In this document: in pieces, positions 1 to 7,441 of the stretch
Layout: each line of letters starts with the position of its first letter
Numbering within the stretch: position 1 is the first letter of the stretch
Source of the DNA: Rhizobium sp. GN54
GTDB lineage: Bacteria; Pseudomonadota; Alphaproteobacteria; Rhizobiales; Rhizobiaceae
Assembly: GCF_021026345.1 (NCBI RefSeq)
Contig: NZ_JAJNCZ010000004.1
Span: 1-64,000 of the forward strand
Length of the DNA stretch: 64,000 nt
Reading direction: 5' to 3'
The notes under the pieces: generated by a model
What the model was told of the DNA's origin: nothing
Seen by the model: the letters and a program-made list of their open reading frames with translations, nothing else
The model's database searches: none
Made by a program: the position numbers and the translations under genes

Positions 1-282
1 CCGGTCTCAATCCGCGCGAGATAGTGACCTGGGCCCCTGGTTCCCTCCAGCCTCCGGGAGTGTCTATGGTACTCCATCTGGCCTCAAGCGGCCCGATTTT
101 CCGTAGCTATTTTCGCGGCGAATACGGCTGCGTTGCCGCCATCGGGTCCACAGTCGCGCTGTTCGTGGCATGCGGTCCTGGTCGGGCCGATTTCGGGATG
201 CGGCAGGGATCCAGCTTGGGTAACGCCGATGGTCGCCATTGTTAGGGCCGTCGAAGCTGCGGAGGCCTCTCGGAGACGGGAG
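1..282. other. Left edge without supportable gene
   Basis: I see no convincing coding region, RNA gene or repeat here. The open frames are short, lack a ribosome binding site and have no recognisable domain. The stretch is downstream of the kinase gene that ends at 283, so it may hold the end of that operon's transcript, but I could not identify a clear hairpin terminator. Confidence 0.5.
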
Positions 283-1506
283 CTACCGTGGGAACCGCGC
301 CGCGAAGCGTTCGAACAGGTCGGCCGCGCCGACCTGTCCGCCTTTCAGCAGGAGGACGGTTCCGTCGAGTGGGCTTCCGGCCGCTTGGCCCCGGCAGATG
401 GCGACGCCCGGGCCGGCACGTTCGATGAATGATAGGCTACGGAATCCGAGCTGGTTCACGAGCACGCTGGAGGTATCGCCGCCGGCCACAGCGATGCCCG
501 CGACACGGCATCGGCTCAGGATCGCCCCGGTGAGGTACGCCAGCCGATCGGACAGCGCGGCCGGCGGCGCGCCATAGTCCAGATCCGGCTGCAGATGGAC
601 CATCACATTCGCACCGGCCTCGATCCGGCTGGCGCATCGGCCTGCAAGATCTTCGGGATGGCCGAGGTCGTCGCGCTGGAGCGCGAAACGTTCATAGCTG
701 TCGGCGGCCGCCACCTGAGCAGCCGTCGCCGATGACCGGCTGCCGGCGACGGCGAGGATCGGGCCAGGTTCCCATGCGACCGGCACCGTGTCCGGCTCAG
801 CCGGCGGTACCGCGGGAACGAGCGCTTCGGCCACGCTGCTGGCGCCGACAAGGAGCAGGGGAGCCTCCCGGTCGTCGATTTCCGCAAGCCGCCTGCCCAG
901 GCGGTCGATGTCCGGCTGTTCGATCGCGTCGACCAGGGTCCGGTCCGTCTTCAGGGCGGCCTCCAGCGTTTTGCGGTCCGTCAGGGAAAGGCCTTCGAGG
1001 CCCTGCCTTGCCAGGTGAACCCGCAGATCGGCCTCGTCCATAGGCGTGACGGGGTGGCGGCTCATGACGGGGTGCCGATCGATCCGGTATATCTCGCCGT
1101 CCGGCGCGCGGGCGAACAGCGTTCCGAAGAGGCAGTAGCGTCCGAGGCTCGGCTGGCCGCCGACCACGATCGTTCGGGACGGCGCGAGCACCGCTTCGAG
1201 CGTCTTTACGGCGGCGCCGATGCTGCCGATCTGCGGTGACGAATCGAAGGTGGAGCAGACCTTGTAATGGACGAATTGTGGTGACAGCGCGCGGAGAGCA
1301 GGCGCAAGGGCGCCCAGCCGCGCGGCGATGTCCTCGGACGGCCGGGCCCTGAAATCCGTGGCTATGCCCACGGCGTCGAGGCTTGCGGTTTCCTCGACCT
1401 TTGGCGGATCGAGAAAAAGGCGTGCCCTGGCGCCGCGCTCGGAAAGCGTCGCCAGCGTGTCCGACGCACCCGTGAAATCGTCGCCGATGAACATGATCCG
1501 GGTCAT
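283..1506 (-). CDS. DUF1537 four-carbon/branched sugar-acid kinase (OtnK/OiaK-like)
   Basis: This 407-residue protein belongs to the DUF1537 kinase family, which phosphorylates sugar acids such as threonate, erythronate and 3-oxo-isoapionate with ATP. The N-terminal substrate domain begins MTRIMFIGDDFTGASD; the GDDFTG motif (about residues 8-13) is the family hallmark. The C-terminal nucleotide-binding domain carries AGGDTSS and a final LKGGQVGAADLF segment. I chose the ATG at 1506, one base after the stop of the RuBisCO-like gene, over an upstream ATG at 1539 that would overlap it. It is the last gene of the TRAP/VOC/RuBisCO-like operon. A kinase followed by a RuBisCO-like protein is the arrangement known from apionate catabolism, where the kinase makes the 4-phosphate that the RuBisCO-like enzyme cleaves. 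The exact substrate here is inferred. Confidence 0.88.
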   Translation of the reverse strand: MTRIMFIGDDFTGASDTLATLSERGARARLFLDPPKVEETASLDAVGIATDFRARPSEDIAARLGALAPALRALSPQFVHYKVCSTFDSSPQIGSIGAAVKTLEAVLAPSRTIVVGGQPSLGRYCLFGTLFARAPDGEIYRIDRHPVMSRHPVTPMDEADLRVHLARQGLEGLSLTDRKTLEAALKTDRTLVDAIEQPDIDRLGRRLAEIDDREAPLLLVGASSVAEALVPAVPPAEPDTVPVAWEPGPILAVAGSRSSATAAQVAAADSYERFALQRDDLGHPEDLAGRCASRIEAGANVMVHLQPDLDYGAPPAALSDRLAYLTGAILSRCRVAGIAVAGGDTSSVLVNQLGFRSLSFIERAGPGVAICRGQAAGSPLDGTVLLLKGGQVGAADLFERFAARFPR

Positions 1507-1507
1507 T

Positions 1508-2782
1508 CTAGGAACCGAAGAACCGTAGCGCCGCCGCAAGTTCGCTCTGCGAGGATGCGGCGCTTTCCAGGGGTTGGCCGAGGCAGAGGGCCTCCCAGGC
1601 CTGGCGCAGGCTGCGGATGCCGGCCGCCGCGCCGCCGGGATGGGCGAGGATGCCGCCGCCCGCCATGAACATGAAATCGGCAGAGCCCGCCGCGTCGAGC
1701 GTCACCGGCAGGGTGCCGGCCCACTGGCCCGATGAAAACGCCGGCATGACGATGTCGCCGTCATCCGCAGCATCCGCCGCGAGCGGCCGAAGGCAGCGCC
1801 GCGCGGCGGCTTTCACCTCGTCGGCTGCGTCGGAGAATTTTCCGCCGATGCCGTGGACATGCATGTGGTCGACGCCGGCGAGCCGATACAGCGCCTGATA
1901 GGCGTCAAAGCCGATGCCGAGCGCCGGGTGGCGGGAGAGGGCTCCGTAGCCGTTGCGATGGCCGTGGACGGCCAGCCCTGTCGCGCGGCGCAAGGTCTGC
2001 ACCCCGGACAGGCCGCACCAGTTGAGGCTCGCCATGACGCAGGAACCGCCTTCGCGCTCGACCAGCTCGGCATGGCGGCGCATGGCGTCGGTCTCGTCGG
2101 TGATGTTGAAGGCGACCATCACATGCTTGCCGGTCCTGTCCCGGTGCGCCCGGACCTTCGCCATCACGGCCGGCACGCGCTCGGCAATCGGGGCATGGTC
2201 TGGATTGGCGCAGACCTCGTCGTCCTTGATGAAGTCGATGCCCGCCTCGCACAGAAGCTCAACGATATCCGCGATCTCATGCGGGCGCATGCCGACATTG
2301 GGCTTGATGATCGTGCCGAACAGCGGCCGGTTATGGACATCGGTTGCGCTGCGCGTCCCGGCAACGCCCATGGCGGGCTGTTCGAAGCGGTTGCGATAGG
2401 CCTGCGGCAGCGCGACGTCGACCAGCTTCAGGCCGGTGACCTCGCCGAGATCGTAGAGGTTGCCGGAAGCGGTCGCCGCGAGCGTCGGCAGGTTGGCGCC
2501 GATATTCGCCACGGGGAAGGCGACACGCACATGCGCGCGCCGCCAGGGCCCGCCGATGGCCTTGCGCTCCAGATAGGCGCTTGCGAGGCTGGGCGCTCCG
2601 GCGGGCTCCAGTTCCTCGACGGAAAGGACTTCTGCGGCGGCGCGCTCACGCAATTCGTCGGTCTCGTTGGCGACGCGCACGAAGGTGCCGCTCGACTGTT
2701 CGCCGGCCATGATGTCGGCGATCTTGCGCGGATCGAGCGGCGTCTCGATCAGGTAGGACGCCTCTATGCGTTCGGCGGCCAT
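1508..2782 (-). CDS. RuBisCO-like protein (form IV), probable phosphorylated branched sugar-acid decarboxylase/hydrolase
   Basis: This 424-residue protein is a homologue of the RuBisCO large subunit. GTIIKPNVGM (about 156-165) matches the catalytic lysine region; K160 aligns with RuBisCO K175, but the next functional lysine (K177) is asparagine. GIDFIKDDE (181-189) keeps the carbamylated lysine and metal-binding Asp and Glu (K186, D188, E189). HGHR (273-276), HVHGIGGKF (308-316), the MPAFSS serines and a GGG phosphate loop near 375 are also present. Most of the enolase and metal machinery is therefore intact while the carboxylation lysine set is changed, as expected for a RuBisCO-like enzyme and not a CO2-fixing one. 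No small subunit or phosphoribulokinase is nearby. Known relatives act on 3-oxo-isoapionate-4-phosphate; that assignment is an inference from the adjoining kinase. The start at 2782 lies two bases after the VOC gene's stop. Confidence 0.9.
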   Translation of the reverse strand: MAAERIEASYLIETPLDPRKIADIMAGEQSSGTFVRVANETDELRERAAAEVLSVEELEPAGAPSLASAYLERKAIGGPWRRAHVRVAFPVANIGANLPTLAATASGNLYDLGEVTGLKLVDVALPQAYRNRFEQPAMGVAGTRSATDVHNRPLFGTIIKPNVGMRPHEIADIVELLCEAGIDFIKDDEVCANPDHAPIAERVPAVMAKVRAHRDRTGKHVMVAFNITDETDAMRRHAELVEREGGSCVMASLNWCGLSGVQTLRRATGLAVHGHRNGYGALSRHPALGIGFDAYQALYRLAGVDHMHVHGIGGKFSDAADEVKAAARRCLRPLAADAADDGDIVMPAFSSGQWAGTLPVTLDAAGSADFMFMAGGGILAHPGGAAAGIRSLRQAWEALCLGQPLESAASSQSELAAALRFFGS

Positions 2783-2784
2783 GG

Positions 2785-3324
2785 TCAGATCACCGACAGG
2801 TCGGGGAAGGGCCTGACGGGGTCGTTGCCGTCCCAACCTTCCGATGCCGCGCGGATGAGATCGAACATGCGGCCCTTCGGCCCCATGACCTCGGAAAGTT
2901 CGATCACCGTACCCGGATGGGCCTCGCGATCGAAATAGCAGAAACGGCCGTTCTCCCCGACCTTGCCGCTCATCTTGACCTTGAAGCCCTCGGCTTCCAT
3001 CGCCGCGAGGTCTGCGTCGTATTGCTGCGTCCAGTAGGCGACATGCTGAAGCCCGCGATGGCCCGCCTGCCTGAAGTCGCGATACATCGACGGTGCATCG
3101 TTGCGGCACTGGATCAGCTCGACCTGGACGTAGCCGCTATTGGCCAGCGCCACCGAATTGTGCACGTCATAGGATTTGCCGTCATAGCGGTAATCCTCGA
3201 TCGGCACGCGCGGATTGTAGTACCAGGGGCCGACGCCCATCACGTCGTACCAGTGCTTCATCGCCGCTTCGATGTCGTCGACGACATAGCCGAGCTGGCG
3301 GATTGGCCCGAGAAACTTGCTCAT
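2785..3324 (-). CDS. VOC-superfamily (glyoxalase-fold) protein
   Basis: This 179-residue protein has two beta-alpha-beta-beta-beta modules of the vicinal oxygen chelate fold. The first opens with IRQLGYVVDDIEAAMKHW (near residue 8), where a tyrosine stands at the usual first metal-ligand histidine. VQVELIQ supplies an early glutamate, GLQHVAYWT a histidine, and GTVIELSE the last glutamate. VOC enzymes bind a divalent metal and act as lyases, epimerases, isomerases or dioxygenases on alpha-oxygenated substrates. It lies 2 bases upstream of the RuBisCO-like gene and 9 bases downstream of the TRAP permease, so it is probably an enzyme in the same pathway, perhaps an isomerase or epimerase. No VOC protein is part of the apionate routes I know, so its reaction is open. 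Confidence 0.82.
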   Translation of the reverse strand: MSKFLGPIRQLGYVVDDIEAAMKHWYDVMGVGPWYYNPRVPIEDYRYDGKSYDVHNSVALANSGYVQVELIQCRNDAPSMYRDFRQAGHRGLQHVAYWTQQYDADLAAMEAEGFKVKMSGKVGENGRFCYFDREAHPGTVIELSEVMGPKGRMFDLIRAASEGWDGNDPVRPFPDLSVI

Positions 3325-3333
3325 GGATTTGTC

Positions 3334-4611
3334 CTATTGAGAAATGAGGTGCGGCAGCCAGGTCGATACGGCGGGCACCATGGTAACCACCAGCAGCGAC
3401 AGGATCAGGGGAATGAAGAAAGGCAATACGCCGCGTACGACCGAATGAACCGGCATCTTGGCGATGATCGACACCATGTAGAGGCTCATGCCCACCGGCG
3501 GCGTCAGCAGGCCGATCATCAGGTTGAGCACGAAGACGATGCCGAGTTGGAGCGGATCGACGCCGGCCGCATGCAGAGCGGGGGCGACGATCGGCGCGAT
3601 GATCAGGATCGCAGCGATCGACTCGAGGAACATTCCGACGATCAGCAACAGCAGATTGACCAGCAACAGCAGCACGAAGGGGTTGTCGGAAAGGCCGAGC
3701 AGCAGGGCGCCGGCCTTGGCGGGCACCTGGTCGAGGGTCAGCACCCAGGCGAACACCGCAGCCGTCGAGACGATGAACAGGATGCTGGCGGTCGCCTCGA
3801 CGGTCTCCCGCAGGCCATCCATGACCGCTTTCAGCGTGAGCGAGCGGTAGATGAAGGCGCCGATCAGCAGGGCATAGGCAACCGTCACGCCGGCAACCTC
3901 CGTCGGACCGAAATAGCCGCTGAGCAGGCCGCCGATCAGGATGAGCGGGGCCAGCAGCGCGGGGAAGGAAATCACGGCCTTTGCGGCAACCTCGCGCACC
4001 GTCGGCTTCACGGTATCGCGGGGCAGGTCATAAAGACGCGCCATCACGGCGACCTGCAGCATGAGGAACAGCGTGATCAGGATCGCGGGCACGATGCCGG
4101 CGACGAGCAGCTGAACCGCAGATACGTTGGTGACGCTGGCATAGATGATGATGGGGATGGACGGCGGAAAGATCGGACCGATCGTCGCCGCGGCGATCGT
4201 CAGGCCCGCCGCGAAGTTCTTCTTGTAGCCCTGCCTGACCATCTCGTCGATCTGGATCCTGCCCAGTGCGCCGATATCGGCCAGCGCCGCGCCGGAAACA
4301 CCGGAGAAGATCAGGCTGACAAGGATCGACACCTGGGCGAAGGAGCCGCGGATGCGCCCGACCAGCATGCGGATCAGGTCGAAGATGTGCTGTGTGACGC
4401 CGATCGAGCTCAACAGGCTGGCGGCCAGGATGAACAGCGGCACAGCCAGCAGCGGCGTCGAATCCAGTGCGTTGACGCCGCGTTGCGCCAGCACGTGGAT
4501 CGGCAGGCCGTAGGCCAGGATCGTGACCGCCGACGACAGGCCGAGTGCGACCGCGATCGGCGCGCCCGCGAGAAGGGCGGCGGCGAAAAGGGCGATAAGG
4601 AGCAGGCTCAT
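3334..4611 (-). CDS. TRAP transporter large permease (DctM type)
   Basis: This 425-residue, very hydrophobic protein with about 12 membrane spans is the Na+-coupled large subunit of a tripartite TRAP carrier. Recognisable DctM segments are PLLAVPLFILAASLLSS (near 50), the SGVSGAALADIGALG stretch, the FPPSIPIIIYASVTNVS motif and the late LTPPVGMSLY motif. The start at 4611 overlaps the stop of the small permease as ATGA, which implies translational coupling, and excludes a longer frame that would run back through the DctQ gene. With the upstream DctQ and DctP it should import the sugar acid that the kinase, RuBisCO-like and VOC proteins degrade. Confidence 0.93.
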   Translation of the reverse strand: MSLLLIALFAAALLAGAPIAVALGLSSAVTILAYGLPIHVLAQRGVNALDSTPLLAVPLFILAASLLSSIGVTQHIFDLIRMLVGRIRGSFAQVSILVSLIFSGVSGAALADIGALGRIQIDEMVRQGYKKNFAAGLTIAAATIGPIFPPSIPIIIYASVTNVSAVQLLVAGIVPAILITLFLMLQVAVMARLYDLPRDTVKPTVREVAAKAVISFPALLAPLILIGGLLSGYFGPTEVAGVTVAYALLIGAFIYRSLTLKAVMDGLRETVEATASILFIVSTAAVFAWVLTLDQVPAKAGALLLGLSDNPFVLLLLVNLLLLIVGMFLESIAAILIIAPIVAPALHAAGVDPLQLGIVFVLNLMIGLLTPPVGMSLYMVSIIAKMPVHSVVRGVLPFFIPLILSLLVVTMVPAVSTWLPHLISQ

Positions 4612-5135
4612 GACGGCGGGACCCCGGGCTCGTCGTGGGAGAGGTCGGCGCCGCGCAGCAGGGCTGCGATCCGGGCGACGGTGATGATCGTGAGCAGCGT
4701 CAGCGCGACGGCTGCCGGCGCATAGTAGACCCAGTTCGGAATACCGAGGGTGGGGGTGGCGAACTTCCAGGCGCGCGACAGGAAGGCGTAGATCGACCAC
4801 ACGCCGACCGCGCCGAAGGCCAGGACCATGATCTCGACGATCAGGGCGCAGACATGCCGGCCGGCCGGCGGCAGCATCGCCGGGACCATGTCGACGGCGA
4901 CATGGCTGCCGCGCAGGGCCAGCAGCGGCACGCCGAGGAAGACGAGCGCCACGCCGCAGAAGCGCGAAAGCTCGTCCGCCCAGGGCATGCCGAGATCGAA
5001 GAGGTTTCGGCCCAGGACCTGCGCGACGATGAGTATGCTCATCAGGGCGAGCAGGAGGATGCCGAGATTGAGGCAGGCCCTGGACATTGTCGCCAGTATC
5101 CTGCCGCCCGGCACCCGTGCCGTTTCGTTCACCAT
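4608..5135 (-). CDS. TRAP transporter small permease (DctQ type)
   Basis: This 175-residue protein has four predicted membrane spans (about residues 20-40, 55-75, 90-115 and 138-160). It carries the family feature of a tryptophan/acidic patch after span 1-2: MPWADELSRF. DctQ subunits pair with the large permease in the cytoplasmic membrane. It sits between the binding-protein gene (28 bases upstream) and the large permease (4-base overlap). Confidence 0.9.
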   Translation of the reverse strand: MVNETARVPGGRILATMSRACLNLGILLLALMSILIVAQVLGRNLFDLGMPWADELSRFCGVALVFLGVPLLALRGSHVAVDMVPAMLPPAGRHVCALIVEIMVLAFGAVGVWSIYAFLSRAWKFATPTLGIPNWVYYAPAAVALTLLTIITVARIAALLRGADLSHDEPGVPPS

Positions 5136-5163
5136 CTGATTGTCCTCTCCGACCGGCTGAAGA

Positions 5164-6183
5164 TCAGGCTATCGCCTTGATCTTCTCGTAGAGCGCGCCG
5201 AACTTCTCGCCAAAGCGCTCCTCGACGACCTTGCCGACCGAGGCACTGAAGGCGTCGATATCGAGACCTTCGGCCGGGCCGATGACCTTCATGCCCTTGT
5301 CGCGCAGCGCCTGGGTATCCTTGTCCTCATTGTCCTCGATCGCCTTGGTGGCGCGGTCGCGGATCTCGAGGGAGGCCTTCGCGACGGCTTCCTTCTGGGC
5401 GTCCGACAGGCCCTGCCAGGCGTCCTCGTTCATCACGACCACCTCGGCGTTCGACATGTGGCCCGTCAGCATGAGATGCGACTGCACTTCGTAGAGCTTG
5501 ACGTTGAGGATGACGTTGACCGGGTTTTCCTGGCCGTTGACGACGCCGGTGGCAAGCGCGGTCGGCACCTCCGACCAATCGACCGGAACGGGTGCGGCGC
5601 CCATCCCCTCGACGGCGGCCTGGTAGATCGGGAACGGTACGGCGCGGATCTTCATGCCCGCGAGGTCGGCGGGCGTCTTGACCTCCTTGTTGCAGGTCAG
5701 GTTGCGGCGGCCGAAATAGTGAGCGTAGATGACGCGGCAGTTCGCGGCCTGGATCAGGCCCTGGTTGAGCTCCTGCATGACCGGCGAATTGATGTCCATC
5801 ACCTTCATCAGGTGGTCGATGTCGCGATAGAGGTAGGGTGTGTCCAGCGCGGCGAAAGGCTCGTAGAGCGAGCCGATGCCGCCGGCGGTGTTGTGCGAGA
5901 AGGCTATGGTGCCGAGCGAAACCGCCTCCGCCAGTTCCTGGAGCTTGCCGAGTTGTGAGGACGGGAAGACCTCGACCTTGATGTCGCCATTCGAATGCTT
6001 GCCGACCGCCTCCGCGAACCAGTCCGCTTGCGCGCCGGCGACGCTCGCCGGCTCGTTGTTATGGCCGTAGCGCAGCGAAACCTGTTCTGCGCGCACGATC
6101 GCCGGCGCAAACAGCGCCGCGCCGGCGCCAAGGCCGAGACCCATCACGCCGCGGCGTGAAAATTCGAATGACTTGCGGTTCAT
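5164..6183 (-). CDS. TRAP transporter substrate-binding protein (DctP type)
   Basis: This 339-residue periplasmic binding protein carries a twin-arginine-like leader: SRRGVMGLGLGAGAAL followed by an alanine-rich cleavage region near FAPAIVRA. The mature DctP fold shows the conserved central section MKIRAVPFPIYQAAVEGMG, with the arginine that binds the substrate carboxylate, and the NPVNVILNVK region. A carboxylate ligand is therefore expected. The ATG at 6183 was chosen because GGGAGG lies about 8 bases upstream; longer starts lack one. It is the first gene of the operon, divergent from the LacI regulator. Confidence 0.92.
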   Translation of the reverse strand: MNRKSFEFSRRGVMGLGLGAGAALFAPAIVRAEQVSLRYGHNNEPASVAGAQADWFAEAVGKHSNGDIKVEVFPSSQLGKLQELAEAVSLGTIAFSHNTAGGIGSLYEPFAALDTPYLYRDIDHLMKVMDINSPVMQELNQGLIQAANCRVIYAHYFGRRNLTCNKEVKTPADLAGMKIRAVPFPIYQAAVEGMGAAPVPVDWSEVPTALATGVVNGQENPVNVILNVKLYEVQSHLMLTGHMSNAEVVVMNEDAWQGLSDAQKEAVAKASLEIRDRATKAIEDNEDKDTQALRDKGMKVIGPAEGLDIDAFSASVGKVVEERFGEKFGALYEKIKAIA

Positions 6184-6319
6184 GAGATCCTCCCTGAGTG
6201 AAATTGATGTGATCATCTCCCGAATGCTTGCGCAGACGTGGTGATAATTCGCTCCTCTTGACATTACGGTAAGAAACGGAAAGCCTCAGGTCAAACAGCA
6301 AAAATTGAGGTTATTTGAG
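6184..6319. promoter_or_regulatory. Divergent control region between TRAP operon and LacI gene
   Basis: This 136-base intergenic space must hold both promoters and, by analogy, the LacI operator. A TTGACA hexamer lies at 6258-6263 on the plus strand and TTGACC on the minus strand around 6294, but neither has a good -10 at the right spacing. A short odd-centred palindrome TTACGGTAA sits at about 6264-6272. I cannot fix the operator from one copy. Confidence 0.4.
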
Positions 6320-7372
6320 GTGAATCTGGTTAAGCCGGGAAATCCGTCCCTGAACGATGTCGCGGCCGCCGCGCGGGTTTCGTTGGCGACAGTCGACCGC
6401 GTCATGAACCGCCGCAAGGGTGTGACGGCGCGCACGGTGGAACGTGTTCTGACCGCGGCGGTGAAACTCGGCTATCTCAGCGAAGAGCAGAGGGACCTGC
6501 TGTCCGCCCCGCGCCCCGCCCAGATCGCGTTCCTGCTGCCGATGGGCGGCAATCCCTATCTCAAGCTCCTGGGGGAGAAAGTCCGGGGCGTGGCGGAGAC
6601 CGGCCGCCGCGACGCCAGCCCGGTGCGCTGCTTCTTCATCGAGAGCTTCAATGCCGCGGCGATTGCGGCGGCGCTGCGCCTCCATTCCAAATGGGCCGAC
6701 GGCATCGCCTTCATGGCGATCGACCATCCGCTGGTGCGCGAGGCGGCCGAGGAGGTCAGCGCGGCGGGAACCCGCCTGGTCACCATCGTCTCGGACATGA
6801 TCCATCCGGCCCGCGAGGCCTATGTCGGGCTGGACAACCATGCGGCCGGCCGCACGGCGGCCTATCTGCTCGGCCGCTTCTGCGGCGCGCGCGAGGGCAG
6901 CGTGGCGCTTGTCGCCGGCAGCCGCACATATCGCACCCACTCCGAACGCGAGCTCGGTTTTCTCGGCCTTCTGGAAGAGACCTATCCCCGCTTGCGCGTG
7001 GTGGGGATGCGCGAAGGCCACGACGACCGCAACGAGAACTATCGGCACACCTTGTCGCTGATCGATCAGAACCCCGATCTCGTCGGCATCTACAATGTCG
7101 GTGGCTCCTCGGACGGGATTGCGCGTGCCCTGCGCGAACGCGGCAAGGGCGAGGGCGTTGTCTTCATCGGACATGGATTGACCGCCGACACGCGCCGCTT
7201 CCTGATCGAGGGGACGATGGACGCCGTCATCAATTCCGATCCGGATCAACTGATTGCCCGGGCGCTCGAACAGTTTGCGGTTTTTCCGCCGATGACCGCG
7301 ACCGGCCTTGCATGCCCTCCGCTGAGCATGGAGATCATCTTCCGCGAGAACATACCCTTGCTGGCAAAGTAG
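6320..7372 (+). CDS. LacI-family transcriptional regulator (RbsR/PurR-like, sugar-sensing)
   Basis: This is a regulator of about 350 residues. The N-terminal helix-turn-helix and hinge region reads PSLNDVAAAARVSLATVDRVMNR, followed by a periplasmic-binding-protein-like ligand domain (IAFLLPMGGNPYLKLL onward, with YVGLDNHAAGRTAAYLLGRF). I placed the start at a GTG (6320) with GAGG 9 bases upstream. A TTG at 6305 is also in frame but has no ribosome binding site. It is transcribed away from the TRAP/RuBisCO-like operon and most likely represses or activates it in response to the substrate or a phosphorylated intermediate. Confidence 0.88.
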   Translation: MNLVKPGNPSLNDVAAAARVSLATVDRVMNRRKGVTARTVERVLTAAVKLGYLSEEQRDLLSAPRPAQIAFLLPMGGNPYLKLLGEKVRGVAETGRRDASPVRCFFIESFNAAAIAAALRLHSKWADGIAFMAIDHPLVREAAEEVSAAGTRLVTIVSDMIHPAREAYVGLDNHAAGRTAAYLLGRFCGAREGSVALVAGSRTYRTHSERELGFLGLLEETYPRLRVVGMREGHDDRNENYRHTLSLIDQNPDLVGIYNVGGSSDGIARALRERGKGEGVVFIGHGLTADTRRFLIEGTMDAVINSDPDQLIARALEQFAVFPPMTATGLACPPLSMEIIFRENIPLLAK

Positions 7373-7441
7373 CCTGACGCCGGTTGCCGTATCTTTTGCC
7401 GACGCCGTCACCGACGCCGGCTTCTGTGGCGACACCGTGGC

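Noticed and set aside
1508-2782. CO2-fixing RuBisCO large subunit
   Set aside because: The protein is short (424 residues), has KPN in place of KPK, and has no small subunit or phosphoribulokinase nearby.
2917-4725. A 602-codon open frame on the plus strand
   Set aside because: It is antisense to the VOC and DctM genes, and its composition (runs of Gln, Asp, Arg, His) is the usual shadow of GC-rich coding DNA.
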